Origin: Phaeosaccion multiseriatum
Lineage: Eukaryota; Ochrophyta, other classes
NCBI GenBank assembly: GCA_965112735.1
Contig: OZ218955.1
Location: 3,162,001-3,226,000, forward strand
Length of the DNA stretch: 64,000 nucleotides
Direction of reading: 5' to 3'
In this document: one piece after another, positions 39,101-51,405 of the stretch
How the letters are laid out: every line of letters starts with the position of its first letter
Position numbering within the stretch: position 1 is the first letter of the stretch
Translations under genes and position numbers: made by a program
The notes under the pieces: generated by a model
Told to the model about the DNA's origin: nothing
Seen by the model: only the letters and a program-made list of their open reading frames with translations
Database searches by the model: none

Positions 39101-41186
39101 TCACTCCTTCCCTCCCCAGTCCCACGGGATGGACACACGCCCGTCTTCCTCGAGGCCGTATCCCCTTCTTTGGCTCACGAACACCACATCCAGGCCTTGC
39201 AGGGCGGCAAGGACAGCACCCCCCCCCTCACCACCACCATCACCACCAGCAGCAGCAGCACCACCTCCACCAGCAGTCCAGCGGTGTTGTGTCGGGTCAG
39301 CATTGGTTCGCTCTCCGAGGCGCACGAGCGAAGCACAAGCGGTGCGAAGCTGTTCCCATGTAACCGCCCCTTCCTGAGCCTTGGCGACGCTTCGGATGAG
39401 GAGCTTCTCTTCGCACTGCCTCGCCAGCGAGAGCGCCTCGACTCTATGTGTGTGTGTGTGTGTGTATGTGTGTGTGTGTGTGTATGTGTGTGTATGTGTG
39501 TGTATGTGTGTGTGTGTGTATGTTTGCGTTTCATTTGGGTGTCGGTCGACCAGAGAGAGGGGAAGGACAGCAGTGGGGCAGGAAAAACAGGGGGTCAGAG
39601 GGGGGGGGAGAGGACAGCGACACAGTGACAAAGTGAGGGTACTCTCGCACTGCCGGCCCCGATAGATACACACCTCTGTCGCTCGCTCGCCTCGAGCTTG
39701 ACAATGGCTCGGGCTCCGTGCAGGGATATTGCCGACCTGAGGGAGGGAGCGACAGAGTGAGTGGTGGAGTGAGTGAGTGAGTGAGTGAGGGATAAGTGAG
39801 TCAGTGAATGAGTGGTGGAGGGAGTGAAGGAGTGGGGAAGAGGAGAGGGGGGGGGAAAGGCTTAGGCCTACAGCTCCAAGTTCAGTTTCAGTTTCCTTGT
39901 CTGTCGGCCGCCTCTTTTCTCCATGCTCTTCCCTACACCGCATCGCACTTTTCACTTCTCCTATCCCCTTTTGAAGGCACGCGTACACTTAACACACGCA
40001 CGCACGCACACACGCACACACGCAAACACGCCGACACACGCCCACAGCACTCCCACCCTGCACCCCCGGGACGGGAAGCGAGAGGGTCTGTCTCCTATTG
40101 TAGAGGAGGCTGAAAGAGAGGCTCCAGCTGTGACCCACTACTCCTGACTCACCAGATGTCCCCTCGGGTGGCACCCGCGCTGACCTGAATAGTGCCGTCC
40201 TGCAGCAGCTTGCCCCGCCCGCCGAGGCCGCCTCCTTCCCTCTCCACAGCGACCTTCAGCTTGCTGCAGTCCACAGCGCTGAGGCTCGTCGAGGAGAGGG
40301 AGGGAGCCTCCTTCGCATGTGCCCCTCCTCCGTTTTCTCCTCCTCCTCCTCCTCCTCCTCCTCCTCCTCCTCCTGCCCCGTCTTCTTGTAGTGAAACCAT
40401 ACCAGGACACGGAGACGAGTCCACGAGCCCCTTGATAAAATGGAAAAAGTACCCTGGGGAGCACGACAGACCTCTTTCCATCTGCACCCCTTCGAATATC
40501 CTCTGCGTGAGGCCCTCCAGCCTCGCCATCTGTGAAACTCGCTCCTTCCTCTTCCTCAGCGTGAGAGCCGTCACCTCACTCAAGATCTCGATCCACACCA
40601 ACGGCACGTCGGACGGGCTCAAACGGATCTCTCCGTCTCGGTAGTCCACGCTCTTTTCTTGTGTGTCGAGCGTCCATGACACTCGGAAACCTTCGAAGGA
40701 GCTCACGTTGAAGCGGTGCCTGTGACCGTGTGGAAAGATGCGGAGGGGCGGCGGGTGATAGATGGAAGGACAAGAAAGGGTGGCGACAATGGTAAACTGA
40801 AGTATTCATACACACACTTTCGGATGGGGGCGAGTGCACCGGATAGAGGCAAAAGTAATCTTCTCTCTCTATCCTCCCCCGCCGCCGAATAGACCAATCG
40901 CACTCACCCATGTGTACCACAGATGGCAGCGAAGGAGTTGAGCAACATGCACACATTCGTGGAGACCCACCCCATGTGCATCGACACTCCGTCAAAGCCG
41001 TAGCGCGAGCACAACAACTCCTCCAACTGCGCTGCTCTCTCTCTGTCTGCTCTTTTTGCCTCGAGCTCCCTTCGACCCGGCCCGTCGGGCGAAAGGACCT
41101 CTGAGCAGAAGGAGTGGAGATTGTGGCCACGCGCCCTGGAGTAGCCTTCGGTAAAGCCCCCACTGCGGCTGCTCGTATGACTGCTA

Positions 41187-41241
<55 letters not shown>

Positions 41242-42385
41242 TCATGTGTTCCCAATAGGATCGGGCCGAGCGGGCGCCCCACTCTTCTCCTTTGTGCCAG
41301 GGCTCCCCTTCGTGCTGATGTTGTCTGTACTGCTGCCTGTCGCCACCACCACCACCACCACCACTGCTGCTGCTGCCGGGCCGAGCTCCTGTTGCCTCTC
41401 CTCCTTCACCGAGTGGGTGTGTTGCTTCAACTCCACAGTCCTTCAGGAGTCTCCACAGCTCCGCCATGGTCCCTGGCGTAAGTGTTTCAGCGTTTAATTG
41501 AGTAAGTAGGTGGGAATACAAGAAGAAGAGTGAGCAAAGTGGAAGAGAGTCCTTCCTACCCAACCCTCCCCACTCCCACCACCCCACGCACCCGCTTTGG
41601 ACGGCTTGAGGGACAGTTTCACCCGACGAAGAGCCGCTTTCGAGGCACCACCGCTGTCATCAGTTGCGACACCATCACCACCCCCACCACCACTATCTGC
41701 AGTAGAAGTAGTACTAGTAGTGGTGGCAGTGGAAGAAGGAGGTTCCTCAGGGGTGGCTCGGAGGTGCACGTCTTTGAGGTAAAAGACGAGTCCCAGACCC
41801 ACGCCCTTGGCGGCTCCCTCCGTGGCCCAGCCCTTTTGGTCCATAAAGAGGGAGAGGGCCCGGAGGTTGGCAGAGTTCACGTCTCGCGCCTTGGGGAACT
41901 GATGGAAGAAGTCTGGGTGCACCTGTGTCGTTATCGTTTATGCGATACAGGCGCGGTTCATGGGAATGCAGAAGAGGAGAGGGGGGGGGAGGAGACTGGT
42001 AGATATGAGCGACGGGACTGGTCAGGCGGACAGGGCAGACACGCCAGCAGGGAGGAAGCCCGAAACCGAAAGCAGCAGATGGATTCTGGACAGAGGGATT
42101 AGCACAACGCACCTGCATGAGGAAGGCTTTGCGCAGGTGGCTCCACGAAGTATGATGGACCCATGAAGCCCAAGAGGAGAAACCTACCGCCCTTGATGTC
42201 GTCGCTAGCCCTACTGGCAACCTTCGACGCACCCCGCGGCGGCCAGAGGTACCTCTTGCTGCTGTCTCAGCTGTGGCCGCTTCCCCTCTCCCATGCCAAG
42301 TGTGTCGAGTGTGCCCCCCCTCCCTGGCCCAGCGCCCTCCACCGTGGTGAAGGCGTTTCGGGGAGAATATGCTCCCTCGATGCAT
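39101..42385 (-). CDS. TCAIM-like DUF4460/DUF4461 protein, 6 exons
   Basis: This resembles TCAIM (T-cell activation inhibitor, mitochondrial), a family of unknown molecular function with a J-like DUF4460 and a DUF4461 domain. Exons in sense order: 42113-42385, 41592-41922, 40908-41472, 40153-40719, 39674-39736, 39101-39443, giving 713 codons. The join SHLRKAFLMQ-VHPDFFHQFPKARDVN, followed by ANLRALSLFMD, is the DUF4460 signature. Later blocks are YGFDGVSMHMGWVSTN, RFNVSSFEGFRVSWTLD, DVPLVWIEILSEV, SLHGARAIVKLEAS and the C-terminal DVVFVSQRRGYGLEEDGRVSIPW. The N-terminus (MHRGSIFSPKRLHHGGGRW) is basic and lacks acidic residues early, which fits a mitochondrial presequence. Ser, Gly and Ala runs from CAG/GGA repeats expand exons 3 and 4. 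Confidence 0.85.
39445..39520. repeat. (GT)n tract in a TCAIM-like gene intron
   Basis: A GT run with GTAT interruptions immediately beside the acceptor of exon 39101-39443. Confidence 0.85.
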
Positions 42386-43100
42386 ACCAAGGGTATAAAT
42401 AAGGAAGGGAGAAAGGAAGAAGGATTTTCCTTTCTTCGCATGTTGTAATCCATACGTAGCCAGTTGTAGAAGACGTATGTTCGAGTATGTGCAGCTGCGT
42501 ATGTCCTCGTCTGATCGTTTGCTCATCATCTGCTTCTCGCATTCAAGATTCCCCCCTTCCTCTTTTACCACCATCTCTTCCTCCTCCTCATGTTTCTTCT
42601 ATGTTCGCTCCTCTTCCTCTCCTCCTCCTCACTCGCTCCTTTTCCTCTCCTCTTCCTGACACTGCCCCCTCCCCCTCCTCTCTCTTTCTCCCTCTCTCTC
42701 TCTCGCTCATTGCCTCTGTTGTATGCGACCCATCGACACCCCAAGCGCCGCTGCTGTACCCCTCTCCATCTCCGTCACACCTCTGGGTTTGCTTCCTATA
42801 CTTCGTAGTACTTCGTGTATTTACAGACGCACAGCAAGTCTGCATGAGTTCCCAAGCCCTGGCCTGGCCTGGCCTGGCCTACCGACTGGGAGACGGGCCA
42901 GTCAGTCCAGCAGTCAGGCCTTTCCCTCACCGCACTCCAAAATGGAGAGAAGAGGATGGTACTCTTGAACCTCATGCCACGAGCAAAGTTCTTGCTGAGT
43001 ATACAAAAGGAAGGGGGTGGGGGGCAATACGCCCCCGTCTGCTGCCATCGAACCTCCCAAAGCCCCCATTGACTGCCATGCTATCCCACTTGGCAAGTCA
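42386..43100. other. Intergenic region upstream of the TCAIM-like gene
   Basis: No gene is supported. The sequence is pyrimidine-rich at 42540-42720. The plus-strand open frame across 42487-43287 has no recognisable protein features and overlaps the isochorismatase-family exon in antisense. Confidence 0.5.
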
Positions 43101-43971
43101 CTACAGCCCACTCTTGAGAAAGGCATTCTTATCCTTGGCTCGCTCCTTCACAAGGGCGCTGACACGCCTGAAGCTCGGGTGGGCCGAGTTTTCCAACAGC
43201 TCGAAAGCGGCGGACTCAGCCGTGGTGACCCGCACTCCGGCTTGTACCATGCGCTCAATTGACGTCAGCCGGTCGCCGGGCATCTGACTGCTGATTGCGT
43301 CCACCACGATGAAGGGGTGGTAGCCACCTGCGAAGGTACAAGTGCCGAGAGCGAGGGGGAAGGGAGCGAGCGCGGCGTTTACATCTGTTATTGTGTTTTC
43401 CTCGTTTTGCCCCTCCCCCCTCTGTCTTTCGCACACGAGCACACACAAAGTATGTTATCATCATCCTCTGTATGTGTGGCTCGCGTTTCACCCTTGAGTC
43501 GTCCTGCTACTGCCAAGATTTGTTGTGCAGAAAACCAGACATGCACATCTCTCTCGCTAACACACACGTACCGTCTTTGAGGTCGAGACAGGTCTGCAAA
43601 ACGCACACATGGCTCTCGATGCCGCAGACGAGCACGCTCGATCCCGCTGGGGGAAGATCCTTCTCGGACAGGCAGCCGAGCATTGAGAAGCTTGTCTTTG
43701 GAAAGACTCTGAGGCCGATTTCCGCCACATTGAGGTCGGGAACGGTGGAGCCCAGGCGCTCAGGGTATTGCTCCGTAACGACACATGGGAGGTCCATCTC
43801 CTTGGCGACGTTGATCATGAACCCAGCTGCTTCGATCACCGACTCCATCTCGTGGATCACATCTCTGAATCGCGTCTGGATATCGCAAACGAACAAAGCG
43901 GTATTCCCCACGCGCAGTCGAGCTCCTGCTGCTCCTCCTACTGCCGCTGCTCTTGCTACTACCGACGCCAT
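43101..43971 (-). CDS. Isochorismatase-family (ISOC1/ISOC2-like) hydrolase, 2 exons
   Basis: A cysteine hydrolase of the isochorismatase superfamily, closest by eye to the ISOC1/ISOC2 group, whose substrate is unknown. Exons 43572-43971 and 43101-43327 give 208 codons, the usual length. The Asp-Lys-Cys triad is visible: Asp 30 in ALFVCDIQTRF, Lys 92 in RVFPKTSFSM, Cys 123 in VCGIESHVCVLQTCLDL. The second exon reads GGYHPFIVVDAISSQ, where the family usually has V-DA-SSR, and ends KNAFLKSGL. The first 20 residues (MASVVARAAAVGGAAGARLR) are Ala/Arg-rich and could be a short mitochondrial signal. The start lies only 135 bp from the divergent G-patch gene. Confidence 0.92.
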
Positions 43972-44106
43972 TGCTTCTTCCTCCCTTTTTTCTTTTCAGT
44001 CCCTTTTTTCTCTTCGCTCTCCTTCAGGCGTTTTGTCTACACTTTCACAGTTGGTGACCACCTTGGCGAGGTCTTGGTGGAAGAGGCACAAACATTTTTC
44101 CCTCCC
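43972..44106. promoter_or_regulatory. Compact bidirectional promoter (135 bp)
   Basis: Only 135 bp separate the start codons of the isochorismatase-family gene (minus) and the G-patch gene (plus). Both promoters and 5' leaders must fit here or overlap coding sequence. TTTTTTCTTTTCAG and TTTTTTCTC pyrimidine runs occur near 43985-44015. Confidence 0.5.
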
Positions 44107-44718
44107 ATGGCGGAGCAGCAGTGCCATGGCCATGTCGATGACTACATGTCGGAAGCGTTCGCCGTCTCCCCCGGGAAGGAAGAGGAGACTGCGGACGGAG
44201 GGCGAAGGCGGAGGGGATTGAAGCGCGGACGACCGGGGGTGAGGAACGCTGTCGCGAAGAAGCCGCCCTTGAGCTCAGCAGCTTCTCATGAGCCCAAGAA
44301 GAAGACGGCGGTGCTCATGGTGGAGGCGCGGGAGGAGGGGCTGAAAACGGCCCTTGACTCGAGCAACAAGGGCTTCCAGCTGCTGCAAAAGATGGGGTAC
44401 AAAGGGAGCGGAGGTTTGGGCAAGGCGGGCGCGGGGTTGGAGGCTCCAATAGCCGCCTCTCTGAAGCAGGGAAAGGCCGGCTTGGGGCGGGAGGAGCAGG
44501 TAGAGCGCCAGAAGGCAAGGCTGCACAAGGCGAGGATGCAGCTGGAGGAAAGCAGACGCGCCAAGCTGGAACAGGGGAAGCTCGACTACCGCAGTGAGAT
44601 GAGCGCTGCCTACGGCAGAAGAAAGGTGGCGGGGGACTTGGGTAAGGCTCGGCGGGCGATTGAGTTTATCGACTCCGGCTTGGGGTTGGAGCGATCGGTG
44701 CTCTGGCCAGAGCGGCGT

Positions 44719-44769
<51 letters not shown>

Positions 44770-45213
44770 GAGGAGGAGGAGGAGGAAGACTCTGGTTGTG
44801 TGGCCACTGCTGCTGCTGGTGCTGATGGGGTAGGGGACGGAGGACCACTAACTCAGCAACGTGTGAGCAATGGGGGGACAGACGGGGGTGGAGTTCAGTG
44901 GTCATCGCCAGTCTCGACGGCAGCAGCAGCAGCAGCAGCAGGGGCGGACGGGGCAGAGGGGGCGTCTAGCGAAGAAGGAAGAGGGAAGGAGGGGGCTGGT
45001 GCGGAGACGGGAACGGGAGGAGGAGAAGGGCCGATCAGCATCAGCTTTGCGGAGTCGTGGGACGGTATGAGTGAGGAGGAGAGGCTTGACTTCTGCCTGA
45101 CGTACCTCCGCGAGCAGTGCTACTGCATCTACTGCGGTATTGCCTTTGATGACGCCGAGCAAATGAAGCGGGAATGCCCGGGCAAGGCGCGCAGTGACCA
45201 TGACGACGACTGA
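44107..45213 (+). CDS. GPATCH11/CCDC75-like G-patch protein, single exon
   Basis: A G-patch protein with the GPATCH11 arrangement, probably an RNA-binding or helicase-activating factor. The 368-codon frame starts MAEQQCHGHVDDYMSEAF, like family members that begin with a short VDDYMS-type motif. The G-patch lies at about residues 85-130: NKGFQLLQKMGYKGSGGLGK, then IAASLKQGKAGLG. A basic/acidic helix follows. The C-terminal DUF4187 region reads EERLDFCLTYLREQCYCIYC then GIAFDDAEQMKRECPG. Between them is a low-complexity insert: about 17 Gln coded by pure CAG (44720-44766), a Glu run, and Ala/Gly-rich sequence. No intron is needed. Confidence 0.9.
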
Positions 45214-45725
45214 ATAACACTTGCTGAACTAGCCACCGGTGGAGGCGAAAGGAAGGATAACCCGTGCTGATGTCTGCTGTTTCTCATTTGCCTCGAGTGT
45301 GCCCCCCCGTTTGATGAGGAGAGCAGGCAAGCATGGTTAGATGTTTTTACAAGGGGTGGGGGAATCTCTTACTCACAGGGCAAGAGGGGAAAGCTCGTAT
45401 GCGGCTGGTGGCGTTCAGAGACAATTTTGATGCATGTACATTGCGTCCTCTGTAGTAACATCTCCTGTGATATATATATCCCTACAGGAAGTTCCAGACG
45501 GGAGATGGGGTGGTGCCGTTTCTTCCAAGCGCCCGACGGCCCCTCTCTGGATCATGGACGTTAAAAGTGTATAAAAGTGGCAAAACTTCATTTTAATCTA
45601 GGGGTATTATATCTATTTATCTTCTATACCAACGCCTCTGAGAGGCGTAAAAGAGACCACACAAGACGAGAGAACCTCTCCTCCCTCCCCCGGTGATCCG
45701 TCGTCCAACTCACTCTACTTACTCA
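45214..45725. other. Convergent 3' region between the G-patch gene and PP2C
   Basis: No gene is seen. This unique, relatively AT-rich sequence (for example 45460-45625) is probably 3' UTR of both convergent genes. It is one of the few stretches in the window almost free of simple repeats. Confidence 0.5.
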
Positions 45726-47561
45726 CTACTCCGTTGGCCGTACTGATGGGCTATCGATTGTTGTTTTCAATTCACCCCCGTCTAGTCCCTCCAATAGAGG
45801 TGCCGAGAGTGTCGTGCTGTCCGCCCCTGCCCCTGCTTCCTTGGCCACCTCCATCTCCCCCGCAGCCTGCTCCTGCTCCACCACCAGCGTAGGTAGTAGC
45901 TCCACCTCCCCTGTGTCTACCACCTTATCCTTGTCCTTGTCCTTGTCCTTGTCCTTGTCTTTGCTTTCTTCGCTACTATTGCCCACCGCCCTGACTGGGA
46001 CCTTCTTTTCCAAGGATGCGCTTCTGCTAATAGTCCTGGAGGGGGGGGGGAAAGAAGAAGAATAACAAAAAGGGTTTGCGTAGCTTTTGTTGGCCCAATT
46101 GTAGTCAAGAACGGCGGGGGGGGGGGAGACATGTACCGTATATTGCACGCGCTGTGTACGGTGGAAGCTTCACGGCCGCCCACACACACTACAGGTAGCA
46201 AAAAACACCCCACCACACCCCCCTCCTACTACTCTCTACTCTCATCCCCCCTGTCCTCGCGTTGAGCCTCTCGCCTGGGTCCGTCCACCCGCCCGCCATT
46301 GGTTACCATCCTTTCCCATCCGTCCGTCCGTCCTATCAGTATCCGCCTCCTTTGCACACCTCACCACAGTCACAACCACAGTCACAGCCACACACACATG
46401 CACACGCACGCACACGCACGCACCTGTTGGCCGCTACCTGAGCCACTTCTCTCATGTCACACAGAATAACCGTCATGTTGTCCTGGGATGTGTGGGATGA
46501 GGCAAAGAGAAGGGGACAGAGAGGACGGGGCAAAGAGAGAAACAAACCCGCCATGAGTGGGGAAGGTAGGTGGTTACTGAGACAGAACAGCAGGGAAGGG
46601 CGGGAGGAGGGCAGGCGTCCTTCAGAGGGAGGCGCAAGGAAAGGGGTGCATACGAACTAGCGAACGACCTCCCTCCCCCGTGCTACACTACAAAGACCGG
46701 GCAGTTTTGCCTACAAAGCTGTGCCTCACTCACTCACCGTCGACCCCCTGTTAAAGCACACATTGATCACCTTCTCCGAGAGGGTCTTGACCGCGGCTTC
46801 GCTTCGAGCCTCCCCGGTATTCTGCGTCTACAGAGCGGAGAGGAGGGAGAGCAAGCATATGGGAACACGACCGAATGAACGATCCAACGAACGATGAGAG
46901 GGAGACCCGTGTTGGGCAACATCGAAGAAGATCAGAACATCAGGACAGGACGTGCGAGAGGGTCCAGCAGCACGTCTTTTGGTCTGCAATACAGTCAGGC
47001 ACTGGCCTTTTGGTCTGCGAGAGCGTCAAGCCATGAGTCAAGCAATGAGTCAAGCCATGAGTCCAGCAATGGTCTTTTGGGCGCACATCCCTCCACGCCC
47101 GTCTTCCGACCAGCGCCACCCGCTACACCCAATCCATCGACCCCTCCAGCTTCTCTTCTTTGTCCTCGCGCCTCGCCCCAACTCAGGCCCATCAGTGCCT
47201 CTACTGCTTCCTTCTCAAACCCTCATGCCTACAGAGTCATCCCCTCTCCCTTCTGTCTCCTCGCCCCCCCTCATCCATCGCTCCCCTCTTCCCTCTCAAG
47301 TATGAGGGTGGCTGCCATCCGCCGCCATCCGCTGCAATATCTTACCTCAATGTCCAGGAGCTCCACTATTTCGAGATTACTCAGCACATCCTGACAGATG
47401 AGAGAGAGACAGACAGACAGACAGAGAGAGAGACAGGGAGAGACAGACAGACACAGACAGACACACACACACACAGAGAGAGGGACAGCGAGGGAGAGAG
47501 AGAGAGACGGACAGACAGAGAGGGAGAGAGAGACAGAGGAGAGACGAGGCGAGAGAGAGAC

Positions 47562-47622
<61 letters not shown>

Positions 47623-48398
47623 GAGGGAGAGAGCGAAGAGAGACGACGCGAGAGAGACGAGAGCAGGACGAACGTGAGAAGGATGAAGCGACGGCATGAA
47701 ATCACCCCAGCAATCAATGTGAGTACAACAACACTTCAGGGCGGCTCGGATCACCACCCCCGCAGGACAAACGACACACAAAACGCGAGGAGGTGGAGCT
47801 GTGACAAGTAGGACAGGCACTTGAAGTCAGGGGAGCACTTACCCATACGCCATCCGTCGCCAAAACCAAAAAGTTGTCATTTCCCCTCTCGCGCTTCCGC
47901 TCGAAGAACTCGGGACAGGGACTCACGATCTGAAATTTCGGCATTGTTTCGTTTGTTGTAGGGAGAGGTGCAACAAGGCAGAGGAAGTAAGGTCGATGCT
48001 TACAGGTGTCAGAGGTTTCAAGCCCGGCAGAGAGGGGCAGCAAGGCGGGCAGACACACAGAAAGACGATGGCTGAGAAACAGACAGACCGACACATACAC
48101 AGACAGGGCACACAGACAGATAGATAGACAGACAGACGGACGGACGGACGGACGCACAGACCGACCGAACGAACCGACAACACGCGCCTGCTCAGCCGGA
48201 GACTTGCAATTCTCATCTTTGAAGTCGAAGTCTCCGAGGGCGCGTGAACTGCGGCGGGCACGGTGATCCAAAGGGGTGGGGGGAGGGGAGGGGAGGGGAG
48301 GGGGGTGGTGTCAAGACGCGAGAGGGGGGGGGGGCGAGCGACCCCCGGGGGACTGACTCGCCGGGTAGACTTCCCATCACCAGAATGCGCGCGTGCGC

Positions 48399-48438
<40 letters not shown>

Positions 48439-50585
48439 AGTGGAAGCGCTTCGTAAGAGGTGGAGTGAAAGCCGCTGAAAATGGAGGGACCGAAGAGCAG
48501 GGTAGAGTGCCCATGGAGGCCGCTGGAAACCAGGCAGGTACGATATGACAAGGGTGGGCATACGTATGGGTGGTCATACGTAAGGGTGGGGATACGTACA
48601 CGCACGTCGCTAGAGACATATTTGATCCGACGGTGGTGATGCGTGCACAGCGAGGGTCGGACTCGTCAAGGAATCCTCCGCAGCGGAGTATTCTCCTCTT
48701 CTCAGGTGTGCGCCCTGGGGAGGCAAGTAAGATGGTAAGGAAGGGAGGAAAGAAGGAAGGACGGAAGAACGGAAGAAAGAGGAGGTCATTCAGTCAGTCA
48801 GTCAGTCAGTCAGTCAGCGCGAGGGCTACGAGGGCCGAAGAAGTGTGCGGGTCGCTGACCTCCCCACACATGCCCCACATGTACATGCACGGGTGGACCT
48901 TCTCCCTCCCTCCCTCCCTCCCTCCCTCCCTCCCTCCCACAACCGCAACACAACCCTCAGCGGAAAGAGCGTCCTTATCTCCTTCTCTTGCTATCTCTCT
49001 CTCTCTCTTTCTCTCTCGACCTCTCTCACTCCCTTCTCTTTACCTCTGTCTCCCCGGCGTGAAGCCAACTCACCTGGCTTGTGATCTATGGACATGGGAA
49101 GCTGCCTACCCCCCCGACTTAACACAACCCGACTGTCTCCCACGTTGCCGCACAAAACGTGGGTGGGGGTGATGAAGGCGAGGTGGGCGGTCGTCCCTGC
49201 ATTGATTCCCGCCTCTCGCATCCGCCTGTCACACTCGATGTACCCCTCTGTGCAGCCCCCCTCAACGTCTCCCTTCTGCCATTTGGGGGACGCTTCAATG
49301 TATGAAAGGAGGTTTCTGTGAGGGTCGCGTGTTGAGTGAAGGTGTCGGACGCGTGTTGTGTGTTGAATGAAGGTGTCCGAGCGAATCCCCCAGGATTCAT
49401 GTGAGATGAAGGATAGAAAGGGCCATGGGAGTCGAAGGAGGGGCAAGAAGAGGGGACAAGAGAGGGGGAGTGTACACGAGAAAGGTGAGACATTGAGAAA
49501 ACGCCGTGTGTGGTGTGCCTTCACACAGACAGCAAGTAAATGCGTGAATTCTCTCCCGCCCTGTCCTCTTACTCACTGCGCTGCAAAATCCGCTGCAGAT
49601 TTCCCACTGTGGCCGTCAAACACGCCCAGGACCATCACATCCTTACAAGAGGGAGAGAGGGAGAGGGAAAGGGCGAGGGAGGGGGATGCATCATCAGTTA
49701 AGAGAGCGCGCCTTTACAAACCTCCATCCACAGCTTCCTTCCTTCCACAACCACAAATGGCAGCGCCGAGAGGGAGAGAGGAGGGTCCTTAGCGCTAATA
49801 ATGAAAAACAATGCCCCTAATGCAGTCAATCAAAGCACGTCATCCCTTCCCTTCTGTTGACGGTACGCCCTTACCTCTCTGGACTTGAGGGAGAGCACCA
49901 CGAGTGGCACGTCTTCCATATACCGCCGCCACCCCTGCATGCTCGACTGCGCGACTATTAGCCCATTGACGCTGTTCACCTGCTCGATGCAACGAAGGGA
50001 ATAGATGCCAAGAAGGCATGCAGGAAAGTGCACACGAGGAGGAAGATAAATCAAAGAGGGTGGTGCAGCATGTTAGACTTCAACCTGGACAGAATTCCTC
50101 AGTTGCCCTTTTAGCTCATCTCATCAGACTGTTGCAACTTGGACCATTGCAAAATATGCACCTTCCTACGCCGCCTACATGAACTCCTTGCCCTGCTCTT
50201 TGCAGTTGGCCTTGCATCAACTCTTGCAACACTGTTCAAACTCTTCCTATTTGTTAGGCCATCCCAGCCAGCTTTGTCCTCGTCTCGTCCCCGTTTCGTT
50301 GCACTCGTCGTTTCCTGGCGCCCACTGCGTCGTGCCTTCAGGACTACTGTGCACTGTGCGCACGCACGCGTCTTCTCCCCTCTGTGCGGTTGCCAACCTG
50401 GCGAGGTAGTCGCCCCACCCCTCTCTGCGGTTCAGGCCAATCAACTCACCGCACGCTACAATCTAATTCTTAAATTTCTCTTCTTTAGCCCCACCCACCT
50501 GCGTCGATAGCTTGGTTACAGCCTCGTCAAGCAGCGGGGACACAGCGGTCGCTCCCCCGCCCTTGCTCGAGCAGGTTCCCCCCAT
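45726..50585 (-). CDS. PP2C-family protein phosphatase, 11 exons
   Basis: A metal-dependent Ser/Thr phosphatase (PPM family). Exons in sense order: 50499-50585, 49875-49979, 49577-49641, 49074-49315, 48606-48714, 48179-48248, 47843-47929, 47346-47390, 46738-46827, 46424-46482, 45726-46035, giving 422 codons. Catalytic motifs are present: [85 protein letters not shown] and the split GST-DNMTVIL. The protein starts MGGTCSS, a good N-myristoylation context, which suggests membrane attachment. The C-terminal tail contains a KDKDKDK run and acidic residues. The donor at 48179 is the least certain boundary. Confidence 0.92.
47400..47650. repeat. (GACA)n/(GA)n tract in a PP2C intron
   Basis: GACAGACA and GAGAGA blocks lie in the intron between exons 47843-47929 and 47346-47390, next to the acceptor of the latter. 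Confidence 0.85.
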
Positions 50586-51405
50586 CTGGAAAGTATCCTT
50601 GCCCCCCAATAAGGCAAGGACAGCTCTTCTTCCAACCCTTCGAGTCTCTTTGAAAGCCTGTATGCAATACACGTCTGCTAAAAAGGGGGGCGATATAACG
50701 ATGTAACCCGGGCTCACAGCCACCGGTTGAGTTAATTCTTGCGCTTTTGCCCCCCCCGACTAATAAAGGGGCTCCAAGGAACCCCGGGGGACAGGCATAT
50801 GGGCTAGTGTCAACAATTAGCCCGCAGGTATCGCTGTATCGCTATCGAGAATGTGGGCGATAGTATATCAGGGGTTGAATGCTTCTGAGACAGGCCAGCC
50901 CAGAAGGAGGAAGCAGCCTTGGCCCTCATCATTGCCTTATTACATGGCTTTCCCCCAGAACCTGGAACCTGCCTGGCCGGCTGGCGCCAGCCAGAAGCAG
51001 GAAGCAGGCCGGCTCGCCTCAGAAGCATGTCAGGGGCCGAACAACCGCAGACAAGTGAAGACGCCATCAGTGTTTTGCTTTTGCTTACACATCACACATG
51101 GACGTCACCATCAACCAAGTGGAGAAGGGAACAAAATAATCAATTAAAACTATATACATGCGGGTGGTGACAACCCGTACGTGATGGCATCGCTACCTAA
51201 TGTGTTTAATGTGAACCCTACTCTCATCCCACCTCCTTCTTCCGTAACAACTGCTACGTACGACGTACTTGTTTGACACTGTAGCCTGCTGCTCTGCTGC
51301 TCCCCTCTCCCTCCCCTCCCACTGGCCATCTGCTACGTTTGCCCTCTTGTGTTGCTGGTGCGGTGCCTCTCCAATGCCCTGGTTTCACTCCACTCTGTCA
51401 TAACT
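50586..51405. other. Intergenic region upstream of PP2C and beyond the desaturase end
   Basis: No gene is recognised. It contains an imperfect inverted repeat of about 30 bp (50872-50900 and 51007-51036) that includes GCTTCTGAG at the conserved ends. Short frames on both strands across it match no family that I know. Confidence 0.5.

Noticed and set aside
42487-43287. 266-residue plus-strand frame
   Set aside because: Pyrimidine-rich, with no recognisable motif, and it overlaps the isochorismatase-family second exon in antisense.
50810-51170. Small frames on both strands around the inverted repeat as a transposon gene
   Set aside because: Under 100 residues each, with no transposase or reverse-transcriptase motif.
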